From contig NZ_LFBV01000003.1 of assembly GCF_001905345.1 (NCBI RefSeq), positions 352,234-416,233 on the forward strand: a stretch of DNA of 64,000 bases, written 5' to 3'. Below are positions 24,485 to 33,445 of the stretch, one piece after another (position 1 is the stretch's first letter; each line of letters begins with the position of its first letter). Position numbers and translations under genes: made by a program. Below the pieces are notes generated by a model. The model was not told the origin of the DNA, did not search any database, and was given only the letters and a program-made list of their open reading frames with translations. Source of the stretch: Streptomyces uncialis. GTDB taxonomy: Bacteria > Actinomycetota > Actinomycetes > Streptomycetales > Streptomycetaceae.

Positions 24485-26578
24485 ATGACGACGATTCATT
24501 CCCTCCTGGTGGGCATCGACGACTACCCGGCGGGGGTGGCACCGCGGTTGGGCGGATGTCTCAACGACATCGCCGGGGTCCGTCGTCTGCTGGCGGGGCG
24601 GGTGCCGGTGCCGGGCCCGCGGGTGCTGCTCGACCGGGAGGCGACCGTCGAAGCGGTCGAGCACGGCATCCGTGATGGGCTGGGTGAAGCGGGGCCCGGG
24701 GACACCGCGTTGTTCTGGTTCTCCGGGCACGGCACCGAGGCGCGGGCCCACGGGGCGGATCTGCTGATCGAGGCGACGGGACACAATCAGGCCCTGGTCT
24801 GCGCGGACGGTCCGCTGCCGGACAAACGGCTGCGGGCACTTCTCGACGGGGTCGCCGCACGCGGCGCCCATGTGGTGGCGGTCCTCGACTGCTGCTTCGC
24901 CGGCGGGGCGACCCGTGACACGGGGCTGACGGCCCGGTTCGCGCCCGCGCGGGACGAATGGGCCTCTGCGGCACCCGTGTCGGCGCGCGAGGCGGTCCCG
25001 TCTCGTCCGGCCGGGCCGCCGGGCCGGGGTGAGGTGCTGCTGCTGGCGGCGAGCCGCGCGTACCAGCCGGCCCACGAGGCCTTCTTCGACGGGCGTCGGC
25101 ACGGGGTGTTCACGCACGCGGTGCTCGGCGTGGTCCGGGAGGCGCCGCCGGGCCTCACCTACCGGGAGGTGCTGTCCGCCGCCGACGCCCGGGTGCAGTG
25201 TTCGGGTGGCCTCCAGCAGCCGGTCCTCTTTCCCCCCGGGCCGGGCGGGGTGGCCGATCTGCCGTTCCTGACGGACGGCGTCGCGAGGGCGGACGGCGCG
25301 CATCTGCTGCGCCACGGGGCGGCGGGCTGGGAGGTCGACTGCGGGGCCGGGCACGGGCTGGGCGAGGGTGCCGCGGCGGGGGCCGCCGCAGCGGAGTTCG
25401 CCGTGGTGGATCGCGCCGTGGCGGACGGGGGTCCGGCGGAGGCGGAGCGGTCGGGGCCGGACGCGGCGACGGGGGACGTGCCCGCCGGGCCCGGGCCCAC
25501 CCGCACCGGGGGCGGCCCGGCGTCGGGGAACTCCCGACCCGGCAGGCTCCTCACCGCGCGTACCGTGCTGGCGGACCGTACCCTGGTCGATCCGGTGGGC
25601 TGGGCCCCGGCTCCCGGGCAGGTCTACCCGGTGGCTCTCACCGCGCTGAACCTGCCCGCCGCGACGGTCACCGTCGTCCCGGCGGACGCCCCGGCCTCGG
25701 GTCCACCGGGCGGCTTCGAAGACGCCCTGGCACGGGCGCTCGCCACGGCCGGGCCCGGCGGTGGCCCCTCGCCGCTCCTGCGGTCGGTCCCCGACCCCCG
25801 GGACGCGGGCGATCTGCACTTCCGCCTGGAGGTACGGGGAAGCGCCGTACATGTCCTGCGCCGCGACGGCAGCCGTTTCGTCGCTCCGTTGCCGCTGTCC
25901 GCGCCCGGGGACGTACGGCGGATCGTCGACTGTCTGACCCATCTGACGCGCTGGCACCGGCTCCGGGACCTGACGCCACGCCCCTCGCCGCTCGACGGGC
26001 TGGTGCGGGTCGAGGTCGGCCCCTGGGGAGCACCGTCCGACCGGCTCCTCGTCCCGGACGGCAGCGGGGAGATCGTCTGCGCGTACACGCCGCCGGCCGC
26101 CGGCCGTGGTGACGCGCCACAGCCACCGCTGCTGTCCGTACGGCTGCACAACCGCTCACCGGACCGGACCCTGTGGTGTCTGCTGCTCGACCTGACGGAC
26201 GGATACGCCGGCCATTCGACGCTCTACCCGGGGCACTTCATCGCCCCGGGGCACACCGGGCACGCCCTGGACGGGGAGCCCGTACGGTTCTCCCTGCCCG
26301 TGGGCCGCCCTCCGGTGCCGGGGGCGGAGGCGCGGGACTGGCTCAAGCTGATCGTCGCCGAGTGCGAGCTCAACACGGTGCCGTTCCATCTCCCGGCCTG
26401 GGCAGCCGGGTCGGCGGGCTCCCGGATGTCCGCCCCGGACGGCCGTGACGGTGTCCTGCGCTTCTCGCAGGCCCCGCCGCAGCCGGGTACGAGGGACCTG
26501 ACGGCGGTCAACACCCGACCGTACGGCCACTGGACGACACGTACCCTCGCGCTGCGCACCGTCGTGCCGACTCCCTGA
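24485..26578 (+). CDS. Caspase-like (C14/metacaspase) protease
   Basis: 697 residues. The N-terminal 240 residues are a caspase fold: HSLLVGIDDYP at the start, catalytic His82 in FWFSGHGTE, and the nucleophile in LDCCFAG (Cys137 by alignment with the D-x-C motif). LLLAASRAYQPAHE and GVFTHAVLGVV are further core elements. A Gly/Ala/Pro-rich linker (about 300-350) leads to a C-terminal region of about 330 residues with beta-sandwich character (LLSVRLHNRSPDRTLWCLLLDLTDGY), a type often found after actinobacterial caspases. Such proteases cut after basic residues in other bacteria. It is transcribed divergently from the AAA/coiled-coil gene set. The SD is weak, so a slightly different start is possible. 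Confidence 0.85.
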   Translation: MTTIHSLLVGIDDYPAGVAPRLGGCLNDIAGVRRLLAGRVPVPGPRVLLDREATVEAVEHGIRDGLGEAGPGDTALFWFSGHGTEARAHGADLLIEATGHNQALVCADGPLPDKRLRALLDGVAARGAHVVAVLDCCFAGGATRDTGLTARFAPARDEWASAAPVSAREAVPSRPAGPPGRGEVLLLAASRAYQPAHEAFFDGRRHGVFTHAVLGVVREAPPGLTYREVLSAADARVQCSGGLQQPVLFPPGPGGVADLPFLTDGVARADGAHLLRHGAAGWEVDCGAGHGLGEGAAAGAAAAEFAVVDRAVADGGPAEAERSGPDAATGDVPAGPGPTRTGGGPASGNSRPGRLLTARTVLADRTLVDPVGWAPAPGQVYPVALTALNLPAATVTVVPADAPASGPPGGFEDALARALATAGPGGGPSPLLRSVPDPRDAGDLHFRLEVRGSAVHVLRRDGSRFVAPLPLSAPGDVRRIVDCLTHLTRWHRLRDLTPRPSPLDGLVRVEVGPWGAPSDRLLVPDGSGEIVCAYTPPAAGRGDAPQPPLLSVRLHNRSPDRTLWCLLLDLTDGYAGHSTLYPGHFIAPGHTGHALDGEPVRFSLPVGRPPVPGAEARDWLKLIVAECELNTVPFHLPAWAAGSAGSRMSAPDGRDGVLRFSQAPPQPGTRDLTAVNTRPYGHWTTRTLALRTVVPTP

Positions 26579-26753
26579 CACCGACCGGCGATCGCGGCTT
26601 GCGTGCTCACCCGCGCCCCATGACCGTGCGACGGCGGCCGTCAATGGCCCTTGAAATCGGGTGCTTCGCACGCCGGTTTACTCCCGCCATACCAACTCTT
26701 GGCCTACCCAGTACTGTTGTCGGTTCGCGCTACAGCTACGGGAGGGAAAAGAG

Positions 26754-27764
26754 TTGGACGCCTCGATGACCATGTGGGTAATCACAGTCGCCACACTGCT
26801 GATACTCATCGCGGCCGATTTCTTCATCGGCGGGCGCAAACCACACGAAGTCTCGATGAAGGAGGCGGGCACCTGGTCGATCGTCTGGCTCGCCCTCGCC
26901 GTGCTCTTCGGTACCGGACTGGCCGTCCTGGGTCACGGACAGGCGTCCGGTGAGTTCTTCGCGGGCTACATCACCGAGAAATCGCTCAGCGTCGACAATC
27001 TGTTCGTGTTCGTGCTGATCATGGCGAAGTTCTCGGTCCCCACGATCTATCAGCAGCGCGTGCTGATGATCGGTGTGCTGCTCGCGCTGGCGCTGCGCGC
27101 GGTCTTCATCGCCCTGGGCGCCGCCGCGATCAACCAGTTCGCCTGGGTCTTCTACCTCTTCGGCGCCTTCCTCATCTACACCGCCTGGAAGTTCATCCAG
27201 GAGGCGCGCACGGACGAGGACGACGACGACTGGGAGGAGGGCCGTCTGCTCAAGGCTGTTCAGCGACGGGTACCTTCCACCTCCGAGTGGCACGGCACGC
27301 GGATGTTCGTCCGCGAGAACGGCAAGAAGCTCGCCACGCCGATGCTGATCGTCATGGTGGCGATCGGCCTCACGGATCTGCTCTTCGCGGTGGACTCCAT
27401 CCCGGCGATCTTCGGACTGACCCAGGATCCGTACATCGTGTTCACGGCGAACGCCTTCGCACTGATGGGCCTGCGGCAGCTGTACTTCCTCATCGTCGGG
27501 CTGCTGAAGAAGCTGGTCCACCTGTCGTACGGGCTGTCGGCCATCCTCGGTTTCATCGGCGTGAAGCTGGTCCTGCACGGTGTCCACGAAACGACGAGCC
27601 TGCATGTGCCGGAGATCTCCACCCCGGTCTCCCTGGCCGTCATCGGCGGTGTGCTGGCCATCACCACGGTCACCAGCGTGATGGCGTCGAGGAAGGCGGG
27701 CACGAAGAATCCCAGCACCGCCGACCAGCGGGAACCGGCCGGGAATACGGACACCCAAGGCTGA
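26754..27764 (+). CDS. TerC-family integral membrane protein
   Basis: 336 residues with about nine transmembrane helices. The family hallmarks ITEKSLSVDNLFVFVLIM and LTDLLFAVDSIPAIFGLTQDPYIVFTANAFALMGLRQLYF are present, including the acidic residues thought to bind metal. TerC proteins export Mn2+ or support metalation of exported proteins, and are linked to tellurite resistance. The start is set at the TTG with GGAGG 8 nt upstream; the ATG four codons later is the alternative (332 residues). No ter operon partners are adjacent. It separates the two protease loci of the region. Confidence 0.88.
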   Translation: MDASMTMWVITVATLLILIAADFFIGGRKPHEVSMKEAGTWSIVWLALAVLFGTGLAVLGHGQASGEFFAGYITEKSLSVDNLFVFVLIMAKFSVPTIYQQRVLMIGVLLALALRAVFIALGAAAINQFAWVFYLFGAFLIYTAWKFIQEARTDEDDDDWEEGRLLKAVQRRVPSTSEWHGTRMFVRENGKKLATPMLIVMVAIGLTDLLFAVDSIPAIFGLTQDPYIVFTANAFALMGLRQLYFLIVGLLKKLVHLSYGLSAILGFIGVKLVLHGVHETTSLHVPEISTPVSLAVIGGVLAITTVTSVMASRKAGTKNPSTADQREPAGNTDTQG

Positions 27765-27824
27765 GCCCCGGGGCGCTCGCGAAGTCGGGGCGGCCCTGTG
27801 GATGTGCGGGCCACGAGGGTGTGA

Positions 27825-27865
27825 CGACGTTCGCCTCCGTGACATGGTCAGTCGGGCGAACGTCG
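27825..27865. terminator. Bidirectional terminator, TerC and CHAT genes
   Basis: CGACGTTCGCC (27825-27835) and GGCGAACGTCG (27855-27865) form a perfect 11-bp stem. Within the 19-nt loop TGAC-ATG-GTCA can form a second small stem. The hairpin lies between the convergent stops at 27764 and 27878. Confidence 0.75.
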
Positions 27866-27877
27866 CCTGACGCGCCG

Positions 27878-30800
27878 TCAGCGGCCCAGGTGCGTGAACC
27901 CCGCCCACGCGCTCAGGTCGTCCGGATCGACCCGCGCCGCCCGCGCGGCCAGCTCATCGGGGAGGCTGCCGGGCGGCTGCCGGTCCAGCCCCAGCATCCA
28001 CAGCTGGGCCCGTCGCAACGCCCTTGCCGGAGGCTCCTGTTCACGGCTGAGGAAGTAGTGGGTCAGGAGCATCAGCACCGAGGTCGCCTCGTCCGGGACC
28101 GGCCACAGGGAGCCCACCACCGAGCGGGCGCCCGCCACCAGGAACGCGGTCGCCAGCGTGAACGCCTCGTTGTCCCCGTGCCCCGAGACATTGCTGCGGC
28201 ACGCGGCCAGCAGCACCAGGGCGGGACCGGCGGAGCCCGTGCCGCCTCCCGCCGCGGTGAGGTCCTCGGCGAACAGGTCGCCGCCGTGCAGGGAGAGCCC
28301 CGCGCTGCGCCGGGCGTTGTCGGTGACCGAGGCATGGCAGGCCAGATGCAGTACCCCGTCCCGGCTGCCGCTCCCCCGCAGCCAGTCGAGCACCTCGTCC
28401 GGCGTCCCGGCACCTTCCGCCGCCCCGCCGCGGCGCCGCCCCACGAACGTTCCGTCCGGGTAGAACAGGCGCTGGACGGCGTCCGCCTCCTCCCCCGCGT
28501 ACACCAGGTCCCCGGTCGGGTCACCGACGACCAGGGCGTCTCCCGCCCGTGCGGCGGCGGGTCGGGCGGCGACCTCGCAGAGCAACCGGGCGGACGCGGC
28601 GTACGAGAGGTCCGCGTCCTGAAGCGCGTAGCGGCGGCGGCCCCCGGCGGCCGGGCGGTACGCGGCGTGCCAGGGGACGAGCCCGAGCTTTCCCATCGGG
28701 ACGAGGACGAGCCTCGGGACGCGGTCCGGGCGGCCGGGTGCGCTGAAGGCGTCGAGCAGCGGTCTCATGGCGGCGTACCACGCCCAGCCGCACAACCGGT
28801 CGAGCTGCCGACGCAGTTCGGGACCGCCGGATGGCCGGCCGGCCGCAGGGCCGGGGCCGCCCGGTGCACCGGGCACCGGTCCCAGGTCCCGGCCGCCACC
28901 GGGGACCGGGGCGTACTGCGCGAGCGGACCGGCCTGTTCGTCGAGTGCGGGCAGCGGCAGGACGTGCGTCTCACCGCCGGCGGTGACCACGACGGCCGAG
29001 CCGCTTCCCTCGTCCGACGTGGGCACCAGGTAGACCAGCGCGTCCCGGCCGAGGGTGCGCAGCGCTTCGGCGACGGCGGCGATGCCGGGCGGGTCGAGGA
29101 GCCGGTCACCGGAGTCGGTCGCGTCCGCCCGCAGCGCGGTGAGCACGCGGCGGCGCAGCGCGCTGGGGATGTCCCCCTCGCCGCCGCTTCGGAACGCGCC
29201 CGTGCCGCCCGCCCCGGTTCCGGCCGCGCGCCATTCGTCGGCCAGTTCGCCGAGACCGGCGGCGGCCAGCCGCTGCGGCACGGTCCTGGAGGTGGTGGCG
29301 GCGTGCAGGGCGAGTCCCCGGCAGGCTTCCAGCGCTTCGACGGCGGATTCGAGGGCGCCTTCCCGCAGTGCCCACGAGGCGACTTCGAGTGCTTCGGCGG
29401 TGGCCTCGGCGACGGCCTCGGCGGCATGGACCGTGGCGGACTGGAGGAGCGCGGCCCAGGCGTAACCGCGCAGCCCGTCGAGGCCCAGGGCCAGGGCCCT
29501 GGGCCGGTCCTGGGCAGCCGTGCGAGGCCGGCGGGAGGCCCGCTCCCGGTAGGCGCGGGCCAGCCCGAGCGCGGCGGAGGGCCGCAGCCGGTGCTCGGGC
29601 CCGCCGGTGGCCGCGTGGCACTCCTCGTAGAGGCCGATCGCCAGCTCCAGGTGCTCGTCCCGCTCGGCGGGGACGCGGAGCAGACGGGCCAGGGCGTCGT
29701 GGGCGGCGGCCAGCAGACCGGTGTACCGCAGGTACGACGGCGGATCGGACCGGGACAGCTCACGTGCCTCCTCGATCAGCTCCCGCGCCTCGGCGAGCGC
29801 CTCCACGTCCTCGTCCCGCACGGCGAAGGCCATACGGCCCACAGCGCTGTCGCCCAGGATCCAGGCACGGTGACCGGGAGGGAAGGAGAGAGTGGACCGG
29901 CGGAGTTCCTCGACGGTGGGCGGGTCGGGCAGCGTCGAGGGCGCGGCGCCGAGGCGCAAGGCGAGTCCCTCACGTCTCAGGATCATGCCGGTGAGATGCA
30001 CCCAGATCTCCGCCCGGGCGGGATCGTCCGGTGCCAGCCCGGCACGGAGGGCGGCGGTCCGCGCGACGCACCGGTCCACCGCCGGGAGGTCCGCGCGCCG
30101 AACCGCTTCCCGCACCTGGAGGTACAGGTGCCCGGTCTCGATCAGCGTCGCCAGGTGCGGTGCCAGAGCGCGGTTGTCCAGCAGTCTCCGATGGATCTCG
30201 CCCACCGCCTCCAGGTCGTCGGCGGAGCCGTCCTCCTGACCCCGGTGCAGCCGGGCCACCAGACCGATGAGCTCGTCCGTGTAGTTGTCCGCTTCGCCGG
30301 AGGCCGGTCCGCCCAGCCCGGCCAGCTCCAGATGGGCGACGACCTCGTCCATCCCCCGCCCACGGCCCCGCCGCTCGTACTGGAGCAGCACGAAGCCCAC
30401 GATCCGGTGTGCGTAGCGCTGCCAGACAGGGTCGTCCTTGTCCGTCTCCAGGATCGCCTCGATGAGCGTGTCGCGCTGCTCCTCGCTGACCATTGCCGCG
30501 TCAGGGTCCGCGATGAGCGCCGCGTTCAGCAGTTGCGCCGCGGCTTGCGCGCGGTCCCGGCCGCCCTGCTCCATCTCGCACCAGGACGCGTAGAGCAGGG
30601 CGAAGTCGTCTTCCCTGCGCTGCTGTCCCAGCAGTCCCGCGAACATCCCGGGAAGGTCGGGGTGCGCGTCGCCGAAGAACGGGCGGGCCGTCCCGTTCTC
30701 GGCCTTCTCCGCCCATTCGGCCATGAGAGCTCTGGCCCGCTCGTCGCTGAGGGCGCCGATGGCCGTCTCGTCCTGAGGCGTCAGCTGTCCGCGGTGCTCC

Positions 30801-31996
30801 AGCATCGTCCGGGCCCAGACCTGGAGCTGTTCCGCCAGGTCGGCCGTCTCAGGGTCCTCCGGCTCCTCCGCCAGTGCCAGGGTCGCCGCGCGTCCCGTCT
30901 CCCTGGCCCGTTCCGGGTCCTGGTCGCGGTAGTAGCGGATCTGCTGGAAGGCGGCCAGCACCAACAGCCGCTGGGGCTTGGCCGGATCACGGCCGGGTGG
31001 CGTCTCCCGTACCAGCCGCCGCACCATGGCTATGGCCCGGTCCTGCTGCTCGCCGTCGGTCTCCCTGCCCGCTCTTTCGAAGAGCACGCTCGCGAAGGCG
31101 TGCAGGAAGAAGGGTTCCAGCCGGTCCTCCGTGCCCGGCTCCGCCAGCAGCCTGCCCACGTCCGCCATCGCGGCCTCGCCGTGCGTCTGGTCCTTCCAGA
31201 TCAGATAGACGCAGCAGTGCACGGCGGCGATCCGGATCTCCGCTTCCCAGGCCCATGTCCCGGTGTCCGCTCCGGTGTCCCGGGCCAGGGCGAACGCTTT
31301 CTCCAACGCCTGCTGTGCCGCTTCCAGTTCGGCGCGGTCCTGGGCGGTCGATCCGGCCGCGAACAGGGCGAGGCCCAGTCCGTACCAGCTGAGGGCCAGT
31401 TCCTCCGTCGGCGGTGGCATGCTCAGCGCGGCCCGGTAGTGGGTGACCGCGCTCCGCGCCGCCCTGACATCGGCCGTCATCCGGTGACGTTCCAGGAAGA
31501 GACAGCCCTGGCCCTGGTGGAGTGCGAGCAGGGTGCCGGGCTCACTGGACGGGTCCTCCTGCGGGGTCCGCGCCCATGGTTCGGCCTCGGTGTGCCGCCG
31601 GAGCGCTTCGTCGAGCAGCGCCGTGCGTTCCTCGACGCTCCTCCCCCGGCCCGCCTCGTAGCGGAGCCGTGCGGCGTTCGCCAGCAGGAGGTGTGCGACC
31701 GTACGGGCCCCGTCCTGTTCCCCGTCGTCGTCCGGGAGTGCGTCGAGGCCCTCGCTGAGCAGGTTCCAGGTGTGGCGCAGCAGCGGTGCCGTGGGCTGTT
31801 CGTCGTACTGGAAGCAGCGCAGATGGCCGAACATGACGCGCCACACGGGCCAGGGCCCGTCGTCGCCCGGTTCCTCGAAGGCCTCCTCGAACTCCTCGGT
31901 CGCCCGGACGAGCAGCGCGGGGTCGAAGGTCTCGCAGTAGCTCCGGTACGCGGCTTCCGCGGCCGTGGCGTGGGCGATCGCGTTCTTTTGGGACAT
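27878..31996 (-). CDS. TPR-CHAT caspase-like protease
   Basis: 1372 residues. Residues 1 to about 1000 are tandem helical repeats of TPR type (for example the segments around LALSWYGLGLALFAAGS, RLLVLAAFQQIRYYRDQDPERA and ALGLARAYRERA). The C-terminal 350 residues are a CHAT domain with a catalytic His in LHLACHAS (about 1221) and Cys in LLAACRSN (about 1266), followed by the conserved GARSVVGSLWPVPDE. CHAT proteins are caspase-fold proteases whose repeat arm receives a trigger; some act in phage defence (for example TPR-CHAT in Craspase). The start ATG is 18 bp after the RES toxin gene, so it is cotranscribed with the toxin/antitoxin pair. An obvious candidate substrate is therefore the antitoxin or another operon protein. 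Confidence 0.9.
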   Translation of the reverse strand: MSQKNAIAHATAAEAAYRSYCETFDPALLVRATEEFEEAFEEPGDDGPWPVWRVMFGHLRCFQYDEQPTAPLLRHTWNLLSEGLDALPDDDGEQDGARTVAHLLLANAARLRYEAGRGRSVEERTALLDEALRRHTEAEPWARTPQEDPSSEPGTLLALHQGQGCLFLERHRMTADVRAARSAVTHYRAALSMPPPTEELALSWYGLGLALFAAGSTAQDRAELEAAQQALEKAFALARDTGADTGTWAWEAEIRIAAVHCCVYLIWKDQTHGEAAMADVGRLLAEPGTEDRLEPFFLHAFASVLFERAGRETDGEQQDRAIAMVRRLVRETPPGRDPAKPQRLLVLAAFQQIRYYRDQDPERARETGRAATLALAEEPEDPETADLAEQLQVWARTMLEHRGQLTPQDETAIGALSDERARALMAEWAEKAENGTARPFFGDAHPDLPGMFAGLLGQQRREDDFALLYASWCEMEQGGRDRAQAAAQLLNAALIADPDAAMVSEEQRDTLIEAILETDKDDPVWQRYAHRIVGFVLLQYERRGRGRGMDEVVAHLELAGLGGPASGEADNYTDELIGLVARLHRGQEDGSADDLEAVGEIHRRLLDNRALAPHLATLIETGHLYLQVREAVRRADLPAVDRCVARTAALRAGLAPDDPARAEIWVHLTGMILRREGLALRLGAAPSTLPDPPTVEELRRSTLSFPPGHRAWILGDSAVGRMAFAVRDEDVEALAEARELIEEARELSRSDPPSYLRYTGLLAAAHDALARLLRVPAERDEHLELAIGLYEECHAATGGPEHRLRPSAALGLARAYRERASRRPRTAAQDRPRALALGLDGLRGYAWAALLQSATVHAAEAVAEATAEALEVASWALREGALESAVEALEACRGLALHAATTSRTVPQRLAAAGLGELADEWRAAGTGAGGTGAFRSGGEGDIPSALRRRVLTALRADATDSGDRLLDPPGIAAVAEALRTLGRDALVYLVPTSDEGSGSAVVVTAGGETHVLPLPALDEQAGPLAQYAPVPGGGRDLGPVPGAPGGPGPAAGRPSGGPELRRQLDRLCGWAWYAAMRPLLDAFSAPGRPDRVPRLVLVPMGKLGLVPWHAAYRPAAGGRRRYALQDADLSYAASARLLCEVAARPAAARAGDALVVGDPTGDLVYAGEEADAVQRLFYPDGTFVGRRRGGAAEGAGTPDEVLDWLRGSGSRDGVLHLACHASVTDNARRSAGLSLHGGDLFAEDLTAAGGGTGSAGPALVLLAACRSNVSGHGDNEAFTLATAFLVAGARSVVGSLWPVPDEATSVLMLLTHYFLSREQEPPARALRRAQLWMLGLDRQPPGSLPDELAARAARVDPDDLSAWAGFTHLGR

Positions 31997-32014
31997 CGGG
32001 GCGCCTCCCGGCTT

Positions 32015-32683
32015 TCAGGGACGGCCGTCGGCCGGGGGGAGTTGGACATGGTAGGGCTGGAGCACGGAGTTGAGCCACTGCTCGCCGTGCGGTGTACCGA
32101 AGTCCACCGGGTCACCGGCCGCCGCCTTCAGCACGTCCGGCGGGCAGCGGTCCTCGAAGAGGATCACCGTGCGCTCACCGGGTTCCCGCTTCGAGGACCA
32201 GAGCAGCCCTTGGGCACCGGGGCCGGTGTGGTGGCGGATCCAGTGGGCCCAGTCGCGGGTGTACGGGTACTCGTGGGCCTCCGTCTGGACGAGCCAGCTG
32301 TCCTGGTGGACGGCTGCCAGGTCCTGGGCCGTGGTCAGGGAGATCAGGGTGACATCGGTGGTCAGCAGCAGGGTGGAGAGCCGTCGGCCCGCGACCGCGA
32401 CACGGGGGACGAGCCGCGGAGCGCCCGACGGGTCGAACGGTATGCCACGCAGCAGGGTCTCGCAGACGGCGGTGGCCGCCGCGAGCCCCGCGTAGAGGTA
32501 TCCGTACCGGTCGCAGGCGGTGGAGTCGAAGCGGCCGCCCCCGTACAGACAGTGCGCGGGGACCGGGTTGAAGCCCTCCGGGGCCCGGTGTGCGGCGTGC
32601 ACCCGGTACAGCCGCGTACCGGCGGCCAGCTGGACCTCGGTGGGGGCCCCGGACAAGCCGGCGGGCGGGCGGTATCTCGGCAC
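32015..32683 (-). CDS. RES-domain toxin
   Basis: 222 residues. The RES family residues are visible in order: Arg27 in LYRVHAAH, the GGRFD motif at 49-53, the Tyr of LYAGLA (Tyr64), Glu75 in AVCETL, and Ser163/164 in LLWSSKRE. RES toxins (MbcT, ParT) consume NAD+ or ADP-ribosylate targets, arresting growth. The start is a GTG two bases after the antitoxin TAG, with AGGAG supplied by the antitoxin's last codons. Longer in-frame starts would lie within the antitoxin gene and encode Arg-rich non-homologous sequence. It sits between the antitoxin and the CHAT protease. Confidence 0.85.
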   Translation of the reverse strand: MPRYRPPAGLSGAPTEVQLAAGTRLYRVHAAHRAPEGFNPVPAHCLYGGGRFDSTACDRYGYLYAGLAAATAVCETLLRGIPFDPSGAPRLVPRVAVAGRRLSTLLLTTDVTLISLTTAQDLAAVHQDSWLVQTEAHEYPYTRDWAHWIRHHTGPGAQGLLWSSKREPGERTVILFEDRCPPDVLKAAAGDPVDFGTPHGEQWLNSVLQPYHVQLPPADGRP

Positions 32684-32685
32684 GG

Positions 32686-33366
32686 CTACTCCTGCTCTGC
32701 CAACATTCGTACGGTGTCCAGGAGTTGCTGCTCGTCGGCGGTCCCGATGAGCGTCTCGGGACGGGCGTCGAGCCGGGCGTCGGCGGAGAGCCACCAGTCC
32801 GCCGCGCCCCAGGGGTCACGGTCCGCGGCCAGGATCTCGTTGACGGCGAGCACGATCGGCCGGGGCCGGTGTGCCGCGGTGAACTGGAGGCTCGGCAGCC
32901 GCACGGCTCCTCCTCTGCCGCGCAGCCGGATCAGCGCCGGGACGAAGGGGTCGGTGCCACCCAGCAGCACGGTGTCCAGGTCCAGGGCGGGAGCGGCCAG
33001 CAGGCGTTCGCGTACCGGGCCCAGCAGGGGGCCCACCATCCGGTGACCGTCGATCAGCAGGACGGCCAGGTCCTCGGCGGTGAAGCCGAGGTGGGTGACG
33101 CTCTCCGCGGCGGCGCCGGGCGGCGGCGCGGTGAGGGTGAGACGTGCCTGCTGTTCGCCGCCGAACAGTTCGGGAAGCCGCTCGGCGAGCAGGTCCACGG
33201 CGGCCAGCGCGGCTTCGTGCCGCTGCCGCCCGGTGTGCCGGCCCCGGTCGTCGTGGCGCGCCCGGGCCAGCAGCGCGGCCAGCCGCTCCCGCGGTGCCGG
33301 GCCGAGTGCTCCGGCGATCCGCTCCCACTGCTCGGCGGCGGCGGCGAGTACCGCATACGGATTCAC
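32686..33366 (-). CDS. MbcA/ParS/Xre-type antitoxin
   Basis: 226 residues. The C-terminal 70 residues match the toxin-binding domain of Xre/MbcA/ParS antitoxins: LPSLQF, then RPRPIVLAVNEIL, DPWGAADWWLSADARLD and a final helical LIGTADEQQLLDTVRML. In this family the C-terminus inserts into the RES active site. The first 150 residues are helical plus a beta segment and contain no recognisable helix-turn-helix, so autoregulation may be indirect. The start is GTG with AGGGA upstream. It is spaced 2 bp from the RES gene, the classical antitoxin-first order. Confidence 0.8.
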   Translation of the reverse strand: MNPYAVLAAAAEQWERIAGALGPAPRERLAALLARARHDDRGRHTGRQRHEAALAAVDLLAERLPELFGGEQQARLTLTAPPPGAAAESVTHLGFTAEDLAVLLIDGHRMVGPLLGPVRERLLAAPALDLDTVLLGGTDPFVPALIRLRGRGGAVRLPSLQFTAAHRPRPIVLAVNEILAADRDPWGAADWWLSADARLDARPETLIGTADEQQLLDTVRMLAEQE

Positions 33367-33386
33367 TGCGTTCCCTGTTCCCTGTC

Positions 33387-33445
33387 CACTGGTGGGTCGT
33401 TCATCGGTGGGTCACCGGCAGGTCATCGGCGGGTCACTGGTGGGT
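33387..33445. repeat. 11-bp direct repeats upstream of the antitoxin gene
   Basis: Units of consensus CAYYGGYGGGT occur at 33387-33397 and then four in a row at 33402-33412, 33413-33423, 33424-33434 and 33435-33445. They start 20 bp upstream of the antitoxin GTG and run into the last codons of the macro-domain gene. The 11-bp period is one helical turn. Confidence 0.75.

Noticed and set aside
26579..26753. Possible yybP-ykoY manganese riboswitch before the TerC gene
   Set aside because: A CTACG motif is present near 26736 but I could not find the conserved GGGGAGTA segment or the three-way junction pairing; a covariance-model search would decide.
27287..33046. Very long open frame on the plus strand (over 1900 codons) opposite the CHAT and RES genes
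   Set aside because: It is antisense to clearly homologous proteins, has a composition of Gly/Arg/Gln/Val without domains, and results from the high third-position GC of the real genes.
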